From NCBI RefSeq assembly GCF_003696365.1, contig NZ_RFFM01000007.1, positions 62,001 through 126,000 on the forward strand: a stretch of 64,000 nt of DNA, given 5' to 3'. The position numbers were made by a program, and so were the translations under genes. This document shows, piece after piece, positions 49,956 through 64,000 of the stretch; the stretch's first letter is position 1, and every line of letters begins with the position of its first letter. Below the pieces are notes generated by a model. That model was not told the DNA's origin and did no database searches. It worked only from the letters and a program-made list of their open reading frames with translations. This stretch comes from Stutzerimonas zhaodongensis (GTDB lineage: Bacteria; Pseudomonadota; Gammaproteobacteria; Pseudomonadales; Pseudomonadaceae).

Positions 49956-50895
49956 GCCAGACCAGTAGCTACAACCATGTAACCGTGTTGCTCGACGAGG
50001 CCGTTGCGGCCCTCGCTGTGCGCCCGGATGGTCGCTATCTGGACGGTACATTCGGCCGTGGCGGGCATAGCCGCCTCCTGCTTCGGCAGCTTGGGCCTGA
50101 TGGCTGTTTGCTCGGATTCGATAAGGACCCGCTAGCAATCGCTACGGGGCAAGCACTGGCGGCCGAGGATGGCCGCTTTGTCGTTGTGCAGAGAAGTTTT
50201 GCCGAGCTCGGTGCCGAGGTGTCGCAACGCGGCTGGGCCGGTACTTTGAGCGGTGTGCTGCTTGATCTGGGCGTCTCGTCACCGCAGCTGGACGACCCGG
50301 AGCGCGGCTTCAGTTTTCTGAATGATGGCCCGCTGGACATGCGCATGGACCCCAGCCGAGGTGTCAGTGCGGCCGAGTGGATAGCAACCGCCAGCGAAGA
50401 AGACATCGCCAGGGTGTTGAAAGAATATGGCGAGGAGCGATTCGCCCGGCGCATGGCGCGTGCTGTCGTGCAGCGTCGTTCCGAGCAACCGTTCGAGCGA
50501 ACGGCTGACCTTGCTCAGGTGCTGGCCGTTGCCAACCCAGCGTGGGAAAAAGGTAAGAATCCTGCGACGCGTGCGTTCCAGGGGCTTCGGATTTTTATCA
50601 ACAACGAACTAGGGGACCTCGAGACCGGCCTTGAGGCTGCGCTAGAAGCTCTGGAGGTTGGTGGCAGGCTGGTGGTTATCAGCTTCCATTCCTTGGAAGA
50701 CCGCATCGTCAAACAGTTCATGCGTCGTCACGCCAAAGGCGAGGCTGACACCATGCCACGCGATCTGCCGATCATCCCCGAGAAGTTCGTGCCGCGGCTC
50801 AAGGTTCATGGCAAGCCGCAGTACGCGTCTGCAGATGAAGTGAAGGCCAATCCCCGTTCACGTAGTGCGGTGATGCGTGTTGCGGAGAAGTTGCG

Positions 50896-50899
<4 letters not shown>
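49952..50899 (+). CDS. rsmH: 16S rRNA (cytosine-1402-N4)-methyltransferase RsmH
   Basis: 315-residue methyltransferase, partner of RsmI for m4Cm1402. SAM motif [16 protein letters not shown] and the family signature [18 protein letters not shown] are intact. The GTG start at 49952 overlaps mraZ by 4 nt and its stop overlaps ftsL by 4 nt. Confidence 0.98.
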
Positions 50900-52909
<2,010 letters not shown>

Positions 52910-52910
<1 letters not shown>

Positions 52911-54373
52911 TGCCGATGCCGTTGAATCAGCTTCTGCCTCAGGCTGGCAGCGATACCTTGATTCGTGAACTGACACTCGACAGCCGCAAGGTTCGTCCTG
53001 GTGATCTGTTCCTGGCGGTGCCGGGTTATCAGCAGGATGGACGCGTGCATATTGCTGACGCCATTGCTCACGGCGCCGCAGCTATCGCCTATGAGGCAGA
53101 GGGTGCGCCAGAAATGACCGCTGCCAGTGCCGAGCTGGTACCTGTCCGTAATCTGGCCGGTCAGCTGTCCGCGATTGCCGGCCGTTTCTACGGCGAACCT
53201 AGCCGCAGCGTTCATCTGGTTGGCGTTACTGGAACCAACGGCAAGACCAGCGTTAGCTATCTGATTGCACAGGCCCTCGACTTGATGGGGGAGCGGTGTG
53301 GAATTATCGGTACCCTGGGCACCGGCTTTCATGGAGAGCTGGTACTCGGTCAGCACACCACGCCGGATGCCATTGGCGTGCAAGCCAACCTGGCAAGTCT
53401 GCGCAAGCAGGGCGCGCGTGCTGTAGCGATGGAAGTTTCGTCCCATGGCCTGGCACAGGGCCGGGTCGCCGCTTTGGCGTTTGATGTCGCGGTATTTACC
53501 AACCTCTCTCGCGACCATCTTGATTACCACGGCTCCATGGAAGCCTACGGTGAAGTGAAGAGCCGGCTGTTCGAGATGCCCGGACTTTGCTGCCGCGTGG
53601 TGAATCTGGACGACAGCCTGGGCCGCGTTCTAGCGGTAGAGCGCCCCGAATCTCGCCTGATCGCTTATAGCCAAAGTGACCGATCGGCCTATCTCTACTG
53701 CCCTGAAGCGCGGCTTGAAGACGATGGCATCCACGCGCGCCTGATTACCCCGCAGGGCGAAAGGTCCCTGCGCAGCCCGTTGCTCGGCCGCTTCAACGTC
53801 AGCAACGTGTTGGCCGCTGTAGGTGCTCTTTTAGGCATGAACTATCCGCTGGACGAAATACTCTCGGTCCTTCCGAAAATAGCGGGGCCTGCTGGGCGAA
53901 TGCAGCGGCTGGGTGGCGGCGACCGTCCGTTAGTTGTCGTCGACTATGCCCACACGCCGGATGCGCTTGAAAAAGTACTTGCTGCCCTGCGTCCACACAC
54001 TCGAGGCAAGCTTGTTTGCCTGTTCGGATGTGGAGGTGATCGTGATCGTGGTAAGCGCGCCTTGATGGCACAAGTGGCTGAGCGGTTGGCGGACTATGTT
54101 GTAGTTACTGACGACAATCCGCGAAATGAAGATCCCTTGCAGATCCTAAATGAGATCCGAGCGGGTTTCGTCGCGCCGGATCGTGCGGCCTTCATCTCGG
54201 GCCGCGCCGTTGCCATCGCGGCCTGCATCGCGAGCAGTGACATTGACGATGTAGTTTTGCTGGCAGGTAAAGGTCACGAGGACTATCAGGAAATCAAAGG
54301 TGAACGCCTGCCGTTTTCCGATCTTGAACAGTCATCAATTGCCCTGACAGCCTGGAGGGGTACTGATGCTTGA
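52910..54373 (+). CDS. murE: UDP-MurNAc-tripeptide (meso-DAP-adding) synthetase MurE
   Basis: 487-residue Mur ligase that adds meso-diaminopimelate. ATP loop GVTGTNGKTSVSYL is near residues 103-116, and the DNPR motif (DDNPRNEDP) marks meso-DAP specificity. ATG at 52910 and 52916 are both usable; MPMPLNQL suits the family start. Overlaps: ftsI 1 nt, murF 8 nt. Confidence 0.98.
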
Positions 54374-55742
54374 AACCATGCGCTTAAGCGAACTCGTCGC
54401 ACCGTTATCCGCTGAGTTGATCAATAACGATGCAACGTTCGATTCCGTCAGCACCGACAGTCGAGCGATCGAGCCAGGACAATTGTTTGTCGCTCTTACG
54501 GGGCCTCGTTTCGATGGTCACGCTTACCTGGCCGACGTAGCCTCGAAAGGCGCAGTGGCAGCACTGGTCGAGCGACATGTGCCCGATGTCCAAATGCCGC
54601 AATTGGTCGTCGCCGATAGCCGTATCGCCCTTGGTCAGTTGGCCGCATTGAATCGCGCGGCGTTCAACGGCCCGGTTGCAGCGATTACCGGTTCAAGCGG
54701 CAAGACCAGCGTCAAAGAGCTGCTCGCCAGCATCTTGCGCGCTGCTTATGGTGACGACGCTGTACTCGCTACTCGCGGTAATCTGAATAACGATCTCGGC
54801 GCTCCTTTGACTCTTCTGGAGCTGTCACCTAAGCATCAGGCCGCAGTGATCGAGCTAGGCGCTTCACGTGTCGGCGACATTGCCTACACAGTCAATCTGA
54901 CCAAACCAGATGTCAGCTTGATTACCAACGCGGGCTCGGCTCATGTCGGTGAGTTCGGCGGACCGGAAAAGATCGTCGAGGCTAAAGGCGAGATCCTCGA
55001 TGGTTTGGGTGCAAATGGCGTTGCAGTGCTCAATCGGGATGACCGGGCCTATGCGACCTGGGAGCGACGTGCGGCTGACAAGCGCGTCGTGAGTTTTGCG
55101 ATACAAAGCCCGCTGGCGGACTTTCTGCCTGCCTCGATCGCCTACGATCTGCGCGGTTGCCCCAATTTTGTGCTGACCGATCCGTCCGGATCCGTGCGCG
55201 TCCAGCTCAACCTTCTCGGCCGGCACAGCGTTGCCAATGCCTTAGCTGCCGCAGCTGCGGCAAGCGCGTTGGGCGTCGCGCGTGAACATATCGTTGCTGG
55301 GCTTGAGAGTCTGCAGCCTGTCAAGGGTCGAGGGGTCGCGCAGATGCTTAGCAATGGCGTTCGCCTGATCGATGACACCTATAACGCCAACCCCGCTTCC
55401 ATATGCGCTGCCATTGATGTTCTGGCGGGATTCGCCGGTCGCACAGTGTTGGCATTGGGTGATATGGGCGAGCTGGGCGAATGGGCTGAGCAAGGCCATC
55501 GAGAAGTAGGTAGTTACGCCAAAGGCAAGGTCGACACGTTGTTTGCCGTCGGGCCGCTGATGAAGCATGCCGTCGACGCCTTTGGCGTGGGCGGGCGCCA
55601 TTTCGCAGATCAACAGAGCTTAATCGATGCGCTAAGCCTGGAGCAGGGCAACGCGACAACCATTTTGATCAAGGGATCACGGAGCGCAGCGATGGACAAA
55701 ATCGTCGCAGCGCTTTCCGCATCCGGCATGGAGAAATATTGA
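54366..55742 (+). CDS. murF: UDP-MurNAc-tripeptide D-alanyl-D-alanine ligase MurF
   Basis: 458-residue Mur ligase that adds D-Ala-D-Ala to the tripeptide precursor. ATP loop [16 protein letters not shown] (about residues 107-122) and [18 protein letters not shown] near the C terminus are seen. It overlaps murE by 8 nt and mraY by 1 nt. Confidence 0.98.
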   Translation: MLETMRLSELVAPLSAELINNDATFDSVSTDSRAIEPGQLFVALTGPRFDGHAYLADVASKGAVAALVERHVPDVQMPQLVVADSRIALGQLAALNRAAFNGPVAAITGSSGKTSVKELLASILRAAYGDDAVLATRGNLNNDLGAPLTLLELSPKHQAAVIELGASRVGDIAYTVNLTKPDVSLITNAGSAHVGEFGGPEKIVEAKGEILDGLGANGVAVLNRDDRAYATWERRAADKRVVSFAIQSPLADFLPASIAYDLRGCPNFVLTDPSGSVRVQLNLLGRHSVANALAAAAAASALGVAREHIVAGLESLQPVKGRGVAQMLSNGVRLIDDTYNANPASICAAIDVLAGFAGRTVLALGDMGELGEWAEQGHREVGSYAKGKVDTLFAVGPLMKHAVDAFGVGGRHFADQQSLIDALSLEQGNATTILIKGSRSAAMDKIVAALSASGMEKY

Positions 55743-56824
55743 TGCTGCTGCTGCTCGCCGAGTATCTGCAACAGTTCCACACGGGCTTCGCGGTCTTCCA
55801 GTACCTGTCCCTGCGCGGAATTCTCGGCGTCCTCACAGCGCTGGTACTTTCGCTCTGGATGGGCCCCTGGCTGATCCGGACGCTGCAGCTGCGGCAAATA
55901 GGCCAATCGGTTCGTACCGATGGTCCGCAGACTCACCTGGCGAAATCAGGCACGCCAACGATGGGCGGCGCCCTTATTCTCAGCGCCATTACCATCAGCA
56001 CCTTGCTCTGGGCCGACCTGGGCAACCGCTATGTGTGGGTCGTGCTGGCGGTCACCTTGTTGTTTGGTGCGATTGGCTGGGTCGATGACTACCGCAAGGT
56101 CATCGAGAAGAACTCCCGCGGCCTGCCTAGTCGCTGGAAGTATTTCTGGCAGTCCGTATTCGGCCTCGGTGCTGCGATCTTCCTTTATATGACTGCGCAA
56201 ACGCCGGTCGAGACCACCTTGATTCTGCCGCTGCTGAAGAACGTCGAGATTCCATTGGGTATCGGTTTCGTCGTGTTGACTTACTTTGTGATCGTCGGCT
56301 CAAGCAACGCGGTAAACCTGACCGACGGCCTGGACGGTCTGGCAATCATGCCAACGGTGATGGTAGGCGGGGCGCTAGGCATCTTCTGCTACTTGTCAGG
56401 CAACGTTAATTTCGCTGACTACCTGCTGATCCCTTACATCCCTGGCGCCGGCGAGCTGATCGTGTTCTGTGGCGCTCTGATCGGGGCAGGGCTCGGCTTT
56501 CTCTGGTTCAACACTTATCCAGCACAAGTATTCATGGGCGACGTAGGTGCTTTGGCCCTCGGCGCGGCGCTGGGAACAATCGCCGTGATCGTCAGGCAGG
56601 AAGTGGTGCTGTTCATCATGGGTGGCGTTTTCGTAATGGAAACCCTGTCGGTGATGATTCAGGTCGCCTCTTTCAAGCTCACTGGCAAGCGCGTTTTCCG
56701 CATGGCACCGATCCATCACCATTTTGAGTTAAAGGGCTGGCCCGAACCGCGGGTCATTGTGCGCTTCTGGATCATCACGGTGATCCTGGTGCTGGTAGGT
56801 CTCGCAACATTGAAGTTGAGGTAA
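55742..56824 (+). CDS. mraY: Phospho-MurNAc-pentapeptide transferase MraY
   Basis: 360-residue integral membrane enzyme that makes lipid I from UDP-MurNAc-pentapeptide and undecaprenyl phosphate. About ten membrane segments; catalytic Asp motifs in WVDDYRKV and [10 protein letters not shown], and the [11 protein letters not shown] loop are present. The ATG at 55742 (canonical 360 residues) is preferred to a TTG at 55739. Confidence 0.98.
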   Translation: MLLLLAEYLQQFHTGFAVFQYLSLRGILGVLTALVLSLWMGPWLIRTLQLRQIGQSVRTDGPQTHLAKSGTPTMGGALILSAITISTLLWADLGNRYVWVVLAVTLLFGAIGWVDDYRKVIEKNSRGLPSRWKYFWQSVFGLGAAIFLYMTAQTPVETTLILPLLKNVEIPLGIGFVVLTYFVIVGSSNAVNLTDGLDGLAIMPTVMVGGALGIFCYLSGNVNFADYLLIPYIPGAGELIVFCGALIGAGLGFLWFNTYPAQVFMGDVGALALGAALGTIAVIVRQEVVLFIMGGVFVMETLSVMIQVASFKLTGKRVFRMAPIHHHFELKGWPEPRVIVRFWIITVILVLVGLATLKLR

Positions 56825-56830
56825 CGAAGA

Positions 56831-58174
56831 GTGCTCATCGCATCCGATCAGTTCCGCATTGTCGTAGGTCTCGGCAAAAGCGGCATGTCCCTGGTTCGCC
56901 ACCTGGCGAGTCGTGGATTGCCGTTTGCCGTGGCCGATACGCGTGCGAACCCACCGGAGCTAGCCACTCTGCAAGCGCTTTATCCAGACGTCGAAGTGCG
57001 GTGCGGTGAGCTTGACGTCGAGTTTCTCTGCCGCGCCAGCGAGTTGCTGGTCAGCCCTGGATTACCAATTAGCACGCCCGCGCTACAAGTGGCGGCAGCA
57101 CGGGGCGTGAAGCTGTCGGGCGATATCGAATTGTTCGCCCGTGAAGCCAAGGCTCCGATCATCGCCATCACCGGTTCCAATGCGAAAAGCACGGTCACCA
57201 GCCTGGTCGGTGAAATGGCCAAAGCAGCCGGCCGCAAGGTTGCCGTCGGCGGCAACCTTGGGACACCAGCGCTGGACCTCCTTGATGACGGCGCTGAGCT
57301 CTACGTAATCGAACTGTCTAGCTTTCAGCTTGAAACGACCGATCGGCTGAATGCTGAGGTCGCCACCTGTCTGAACATCAGCGAAGATCATATGGATCGC
57401 TACGACGGGTTGCCGGCTTATCACCAGGCTAAACATCGGATATTCCGCGGCGCCCGCCAGGTTGTAGTGAATCGCGATGACCGTCTGAGTCGTCCTCTGG
57501 TAGCGGACGAACTTCCGACCTGGTCGTTCGGCCTGGGCAAGCCTGACTTCAAGGGCTTCGGCCTGTTCGAAGAGAACGGCGAAAAGTATCTCGCATTCCA
57601 GTTCGATGCGTTGATGCCAGCAAGCCAGCTGAAAATCCGCGGCGCTCACAACCAGTCCAATGCGCTTGCAGCGCTGGCACTCGGGCACGCGGTAGGGCTG
57701 CCGTTCGATTCGATGCTCGACACCCTGCGGCGTTTTACTGGCCTCGATCATCGCTGCCAGTGGGTTGGTGAGCGTAAGGGCGTCAGTTATTACGACGATT
57801 CGAAAGCAACCAACGTGGGCGCCGCGCTTGCTGCGATCGATGGATTGGGTAGCGATATAGAAGGTGAGTTGATACTGATCGCCGGTGGCGAAGGTAAGGG
57901 CGCAGATTTTTCGGCGCTGCACGGCCCTGTGGCACATCAGTGCCGGGAGGTCATTCTCATCGGGCACGATGCAGAGCTGCTCGCAGCCGCATTGGAGGGT
58001 GCAGCGCCCATTCATCGTGCCGAGACCTTACAAGCCGCGGTGCAGCTGGCCGCCACGCTTGCCAAACCTGGTGATGCGGTGTTGCTGTCGCCAGCATGTG
58101 CCAGCTTCGATATGTTCGAGAACTTTGAAGATCGCGGCCGACAATTCGCTGCGGCAGTCAGGGGGCTTAGCTGA
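56831..58174 (+). CDS. murD: UDP-MurNAc-L-alanine:D-glutamate ligase MurD
   Basis: 447-residue Mur ligase adding D-Glu. P-loop ITGSNAKSTVTSLVG is near residues 113-127; SEDHMDRYDG and YYDDSKATNVGA are family motifs. Start is GTG at 56831, 6 nt after mraY; this is one of only three genuine gaps in the cluster. It overlaps ftsW by 1 nt. Confidence 0.98.
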   Translation: MLIASDQFRIVVGLGKSGMSLVRHLASRGLPFAVADTRANPPELATLQALYPDVEVRCGELDVEFLCRASELLVSPGLPISTPALQVAAARGVKLSGDIELFAREAKAPIIAITGSNAKSTVTSLVGEMAKAAGRKVAVGGNLGTPALDLLDDGAELYVIELSSFQLETTDRLNAEVATCLNISEDHMDRYDGLPAYHQAKHRIFRGARQVVVNRDDRLSRPLVADELPTWSFGLGKPDFKGFGLFEENGEKYLAFQFDALMPASQLKIRGAHNQSNALAALALGHAVGLPFDSMLDTLRRFTGLDHRCQWVGERKGVSYYDDSKATNVGAALAAIDGLGSDIEGELILIAGGEGKGADFSALHGPVAHQCREVILIGHDAELLAAALEGAAPIHRAETLQAAVQLAATLAKPGDAVLLSPACASFDMFENFEDRGRQFAAAVRGLS

Positions 58175-59409
58175 TGCTCGCCTTCCTGCGCAGTGCACCG
58201 TCCCCTTTATTCGGCCGTCGGCGCGGACTGGACCTCGACTTTCCGATGCTCGCCGGATGCCTGGGCCTGCTCGGGCTCGGTTTGGTCATGATCACCTCAG
58301 CGTCCTCGGAAGTCGCTGCCGTGAACGCCGGTAACGCGATGTACCACATGATCCGTCATCTGGTTTACGTGCTATTGGGGCTTGGCGCAGCGGCGGCGGT
58401 GTTACTTGTGCCGTTATCGGCTTGGCAGCGGCTTGACTGGATGCTGCTGCTGGGTGCGTTTGCGCTTTTGATCCTGGTCCTGATCCCTGGTATCGGCCGC
58501 GAGGTAAACGGGTCCATGCGCTGGATCGGCTTCGGCGCATTCAATATTCAGCCGTCCGAATTGGCAAAACTGTTCGTTGTCGTTTATCTCGCAGGCTACC
58601 TGGTACGCCGTCAGCAGGAAGTGCGCGAAAGCCTGTGGGGCTTTCTCAAGCCGTTTCTCGTGTTGCTGCCCATGGCCATGCTGCTCCTGCTCGAGCCCGA
58701 CTTCGGCGCGACGGTGGTCATGATGGGCGCGGCAGTGGCGATGCTGTTTCTAGGCGGCGTTGGGTTGATCCGTTTCAGTCTGTTGGTTCTGCTCGCGGTC
58801 GGTGCCGTGTTCATTCTGGTTCAGACGCAGGAATACCGACTGCAGCGGTTGATCACATTCACCGACCCGTGGGCTGACCAGTACGGAGCCGGCTACCAGC
58901 TGACTCAGGCGTTGATCGCCTTTGGCCGTGGCGAATGGGTGGGTGTCGGGCTTGGAAATAGCGTACAGAAACAGTTCTACCTTCCCGAGGCGCACACAGA
59001 CTTCGTGTTTTCCGTTCTTGCTGAAGAACTGGGCATGGTCGGTGCGCTGCTGACCATTCTGCTGTTTGCCTTTGTCGGAGTACGCGCGCTGTATATCGGC
59101 CTTGCTGCCGAGCGAGCTCGCCAGTTCTTTGCTGCATACATTGCCTGGGGCGTGGCTTTTCTCTGGCTCGGACAGTTCCTGATCAACGTTGGTGTAAATG
59201 TCGGGTTGCTACCCACAAAAGGTCTGACCCTGCCGTTCTTGAGCTATGGCGGCAGCTCTCTGGTGGTGACCTGCGCGAGCATGGCGCTATTGCTGCGCAT
59301 CGAATGGGAAAGCCGGACGGTGCTTGGTAGCGAAGATGCCGAGTTCAGCGAGGATGACTTCGCTGAAGGCGCTGAGGCGAAGCCCAAGGAGGTCATCCAT
59401 GGGCGCTAA
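58174..59409 (+). CDS. ftsW: Septal peptidoglycan glycosyltransferase FtsW
   Basis: 411-residue SEDS-family polymerase with about ten membrane segments. It polymerises lipid II at the septum with FtsI. The family signature NVGLLPTKGLTLPFLSYGGS and the catalytic-region Asp-containing periplasmic loop are present. A cytoplasmic acidic C-terminal tail (SEDAEFSEDDFAEGAEAK) follows. It overlaps murG by 11 nt. Confidence 0.98.
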   Translation: MLAFLRSAPSPLFGRRRGLDLDFPMLAGCLGLLGLGLVMITSASSEVAAVNAGNAMYHMIRHLVYVLLGLGAAAAVLLVPLSAWQRLDWMLLLGAFALLILVLIPGIGREVNGSMRWIGFGAFNIQPSELAKLFVVVYLAGYLVRRQQEVRESLWGFLKPFLVLLPMAMLLLLEPDFGATVVMMGAAVAMLFLGGVGLIRFSLLVLLAVGAVFILVQTQEYRLQRLITFTDPWADQYGAGYQLTQALIAFGRGEWVGVGLGNSVQKQFYLPEAHTDFVFSVLAEELGMVGALLTILLFAFVGVRALYIGLAAERARQFFAAYIAWGVAFLWLGQFLINVGVNVGLLPTKGLTLPFLSYGGSSLVVTCASMALLLRIEWESRTVLGSEDAEFSEDDFAEGAEAKPKEVIHGR

Positions 59410-60461
59410 TGTTTTGATCATGGCGGGTGGAACCGGCGGGCACGTATTTCCGGCGCTGGCCTGCGCGCATGAATTCCAGAGCCGTGGCTACAGCGTCCAC
59501 TGGTTGGGGACGCCTCGCGGTATCGAGAATGAAGTGGTACCGGCAGCCGGACTGCCGCTTCATCTCATTCAGGTCTCCGGTCTGCGCGGCAAAGGTGTGA
59601 TGTCGCTGCTCAAGGCGCCATTTCAGCTGCTGCGCTCGCTCGGTCAGGCGCGTCGCGTCATGCGCGAGGTTCAACCGGTGTGCGTACTTGGGTTGGGGGG
59701 CTACGTCACGGGGCCAGGCGGTCTGGCTGCAAAGCTGGCAGGCGTTCCATTGATCATTCATGAGCAAAATGCCGTCGCGGGTACGGCTAACCGTAGTCTG
59801 GTTCCCTTTGCCCGGCGGGTTTGCGAAGCATTCCCCAATACATTCCCAAACAGTGACAAGCGCCGCACTACCGGCAATCCAGTGCGCCATGAATTGTTCC
59901 TGGAAACCCCGCGCCAGACATTGCAAGGTCGACGGGTCCGTTTGCTTGTGCTGGGTGGCAGCCTGGGTGCTGAGCCGCTGAACAAGCTATTGCCGCAAGC
60001 GCTTGGGCAACTTGCCCAGGAATTGCGACCTGAAGTTTTTCACCAGGCGGGCAAGCAGCACGCCGACATCACGCAGGAGCGCTATAGCGCCGCGGGTGTA
60101 GAGGCTGAGGTGGCTCCCTTCATCAAGGATATGGCGCGTGCCTATGCCTGGGCTGATCTGGTGATCTGCCGTGCTGGTGCCTTGACCGTGTGTGAGCTGG
60201 CGGCCGCTGGGTTGCCTTCGTTTCTGGTTCCGCTGCCGCACGCCATCGATGATCACCAGACACGTAATGCCCAATACCTGGCGAAGGAGGGCGCTGCCGT
60301 TCTTCTCCCACAAGCCAACACCGATGCTGCCGAGCTCGCCGCGCAGCTGACCGAGGTAATGATGCAGCCGGAAAAACTCAAGGCCATGGGAGCCACGGCA
60401 CGCCGTCTGGCTCGGCCGGACGCCACCCGTACCGTAGTCGATATCTGCCTGGAGGTGGCGC

Positions 60462-60469
<8 letters not shown>
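59399..60469 (+). CDS. murG: Lipid II synthase MurG
   Basis: 356-residue GT-B glycosyltransferase adding GlcNAc to lipid I on the cytoplasmic face. G-loop [16 protein letters not shown] (residues 8-23), [12 protein letters not shown] and the donor-site [21 protein letters not shown] are present. The frame is open from 59324; the ATG at 59399 (MGANVLIM) follows GGAGG and is standard. Overlaps: ftsW 11 nt, murC 8 nt. Confidence 0.98.
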
Positions 60470-62863
<2,394 letters not shown>

Positions 62864-62866
62864 GCC

Positions 62867-63724
62867 ATGATCACTACGCTTCGTCACACTCAGCCCGGTA
62901 CTGGGCGTACTTCACGCAAGCCGGTGCAGCGGGGCGCAAGCCGTTTGGTCCAGCGCGAGCCGCTTGCTGCTCGTTTGCCGCGACCCAGTCTAAGTTCGCT
63001 CAAACGTGCTCTCTGGCCGGTGATGCTGGTGGGGCTGGTAGTTGGGCTTTACGAGCTGGGTAATCACCTGATGCCCTATGCGGACCGGCCAATCTCGAAA
63101 GTGAGTGTTCGAGGCGATCTGACCTATGTGAACCAGCAGGCAGTGCAGGCACGGATGGCACCGTTCGTCGAAGCCAGCTTCTTCAAGGTTGATCTCGATG
63201 CCCTTCGTCGCGACCTTGAACAGATGCCGTGGATTGCACATGTAGAGGCGCGCCGTATCTGGCCTGACGAGGTCATGGTGCGACTCGATGAACAGCTTCC
63301 CATAGCTCGCTGGGGTGATGAATCCCTCCTGAATAACAACGGTCAGGCGTTTGCGCCCGAAGACCTGGCTCGCTATGAACACTTGCCGCAGCTCTATGGT
63401 CCGAAACGGGCCCAGCAGCGGGTGATGCAGCAGTATCAGATGCTGAGCCAGATGCTGCGGCCGCTCGGTTTTTCGATTGCTCGCTTGGAATTGCGGGCAA
63501 GGGGCAGCTGGTTTGTGACGACCAAGCAGGGCGTCGAGCTGTTACTGGGCAGGGATCAGATAATCGAAAAAATGCGGCGCTTCACTGCCATTTACCAGCA
63601 AGAGCTGGCGCAGGAGAGCGAAAGAATTGCGCGGATCGACCTCCGCTACGCCAACGGCTTGTCCGTCGCGTGGCATGAGCCGAGCCCGACCACGACGGAC
63701 GAACCCGTCGTTGCGAAGAATTGA
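62867..63724 (+). CDS. ftsQ: Cell division protein FtsQ
   Basis: 285-residue bitopic division protein. A basic N-terminal cytoplasmic tail of about 45 residues, a membrane helix near 48-66, and a POTRA domain ([19 protein letters not shown]) then a beta domain are visible. FtsQ links FtsK with FtsB/FtsL in the divisome. It starts 3 nt after ddlB. Confidence 0.97.
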   Translation: MITTLRHTQPGTGRTSRKPVQRGASRLVQREPLAARLPRPSLSSLKRALWPVMLVGLVVGLYELGNHLMPYADRPISKVSVRGDLTYVNQQAVQARMAPFVEASFFKVDLDALRRDLEQMPWIAHVEARRIWPDEVMVRLDEQLPIARWGDESLLNNNGQAFAPEDLARYEHLPQLYGPKRAQQRVMQQYQMLSQMLRPLGFSIARLELRARGSWFVTTKQGVELLLGRDQIIEKMRRFTAIYQQELAQESERIARIDLRYANGLSVAWHEPSPTTTDEPVVAKN

Positions 63725-63736
63725 GGAATGAAACTG

Positions 63737-64000
63737 ATGCCAAGCGTGCAAAGCGGCAAGATGATCGTAGGTCTCGATATCGGAACCTCCAAAGTGGTGG
63801 CTCTGGTAGGTGAGGTGACCGCAGACGGCGAACTTGAAATCGTAGGAATTGGTACCCACCCATCTCGCGGGCTGAAGAAAGGGGTAGTGGTCAATATCGA
63901 GTCCACCGTCCAGTCGATTCAGCGCGCCGTCGAGGAAGCCCAGCTGATGGCAGGCTGCCGAATCCACTCAGCTTTCGTCGGCCTGGCGGGCAACCACATT
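63737..64000 (+). CDS. ftsA: Cell division protein FtsA, N-terminal part (continues past window)
   Basis: First 88 residues of the actin-like protein that tethers FtsZ to the membrane. The phosphate-1 motif KMIVGLDIGTSKVVALVGEV starts at residue 8, then GLKKGVVVNIE of subdomain 1A/1C and the 1C motif AGCRIHSAFVGLAG. The ATG at 63737 is 9 nt after AGGA (63724-63727), a better spacing than the in-frame ATG at 63728. It follows ftsQ by 12 nt; the end is cut by the window. Confidence 0.96.
   Translation, partial: MPSVQSGKMIVGLDIGTSKVVALVGEVTADGELEIVGIGTHPSRGLKKGVVVNIESTVQSIQRAVEEAQLMAGCRIHSAFVGLAGNHI

Overview
The window is core chromosome of a gammaproteobacterium of the genus Pseudomonas in the broad sense. 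The gene orders (rpoN-hpf-ptsN-rapZ-ptsO next to kdsD-kdsC-lptCAB; mlaFEDCB-ibaG-murA-hisGDC-algW; pilA divergent from pilBCD-coaE-yacG; rplM-rpsI-petABC-sspAB; the dcw cluster) are those of Pseudomonas. The REP palindromes and the cysNC fusion make the P. stutzeri group (Stutzerimonas) the best guess, but that is inference from memory of gene order and protein sequence, not a search.

Layout. 1-9063 (+, with darP on -): end of rng, yhdP, a nitrilase-family amidase, tldD and pmbA. 9079-16211 (-): one tightly packed run read kdsD, kdsC, lptC, lptA, lptB, rpoN, hpf, ptsN, rapZ, ptsO; it joins Kdo synthesis and LPS export to sigma-54 and the nitrogen PTS. 16472-22450 (+): the Mla phospholipid transport operon, a PsiE-family membrane protein, ibaG, murA and hisG; then hisD and hisC. 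25213-26370 (-): the periplasmic protease algW. 26587-30349 (+): a Nif3-family protein and the sulfate-activation genes cysD and cysNC, closed by a clear terminator.

30370-31700 is the only accessory-looking stretch. It holds a REP-associated tyrosine transposase (RAYT) of the HUH type, flanked by at least eight REP palindromes in mainly alternating orientation and a short GGGT repeat. The RAYT has a frameshift in its C-terminal tail. 31710-37276 is the type IV pilus locus: pilA with a textbook sigma-54 promoter, divergent from pilB-pilC-pilD, then coaE and yacG. An orphan CbiM-like membrane protein and an aldo/keto reductase follow on the minus strand.

39474-44304 (+): ribosomal proteins L13 and S9, the cytochrome bc1 complex (petABC), and sspA-sspB. 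44366-47768 (-): a BON-domain lipoprotein, gmhA/diaA, yraN and lpoA, divergent from rsmI. rnpB (RNase P RNA) lies at about 48845-49202. From 49500 to the right edge runs the division and cell-wall (dcw) cluster mraZ-rsmH-ftsL-ftsI-murE-murF-mraY-murD-ftsW-murG-murC-ddlB-ftsQ-ftsA, in which most neighbours overlap by 1-11 nt. Its promoter and a four-copy MraZ operator can be read just upstream.

Most of the window is ordinary housekeeping DNA. I do not see a clearly new defence, secretion or biosynthetic system. The most unusual material is the RAYT/REP island, the PsiE-family gene inserted in the mla operon, and several palindromes at promoters. No tRNA or rRNA gene, CRISPR array, prophage or classical insertion sequence was seen.
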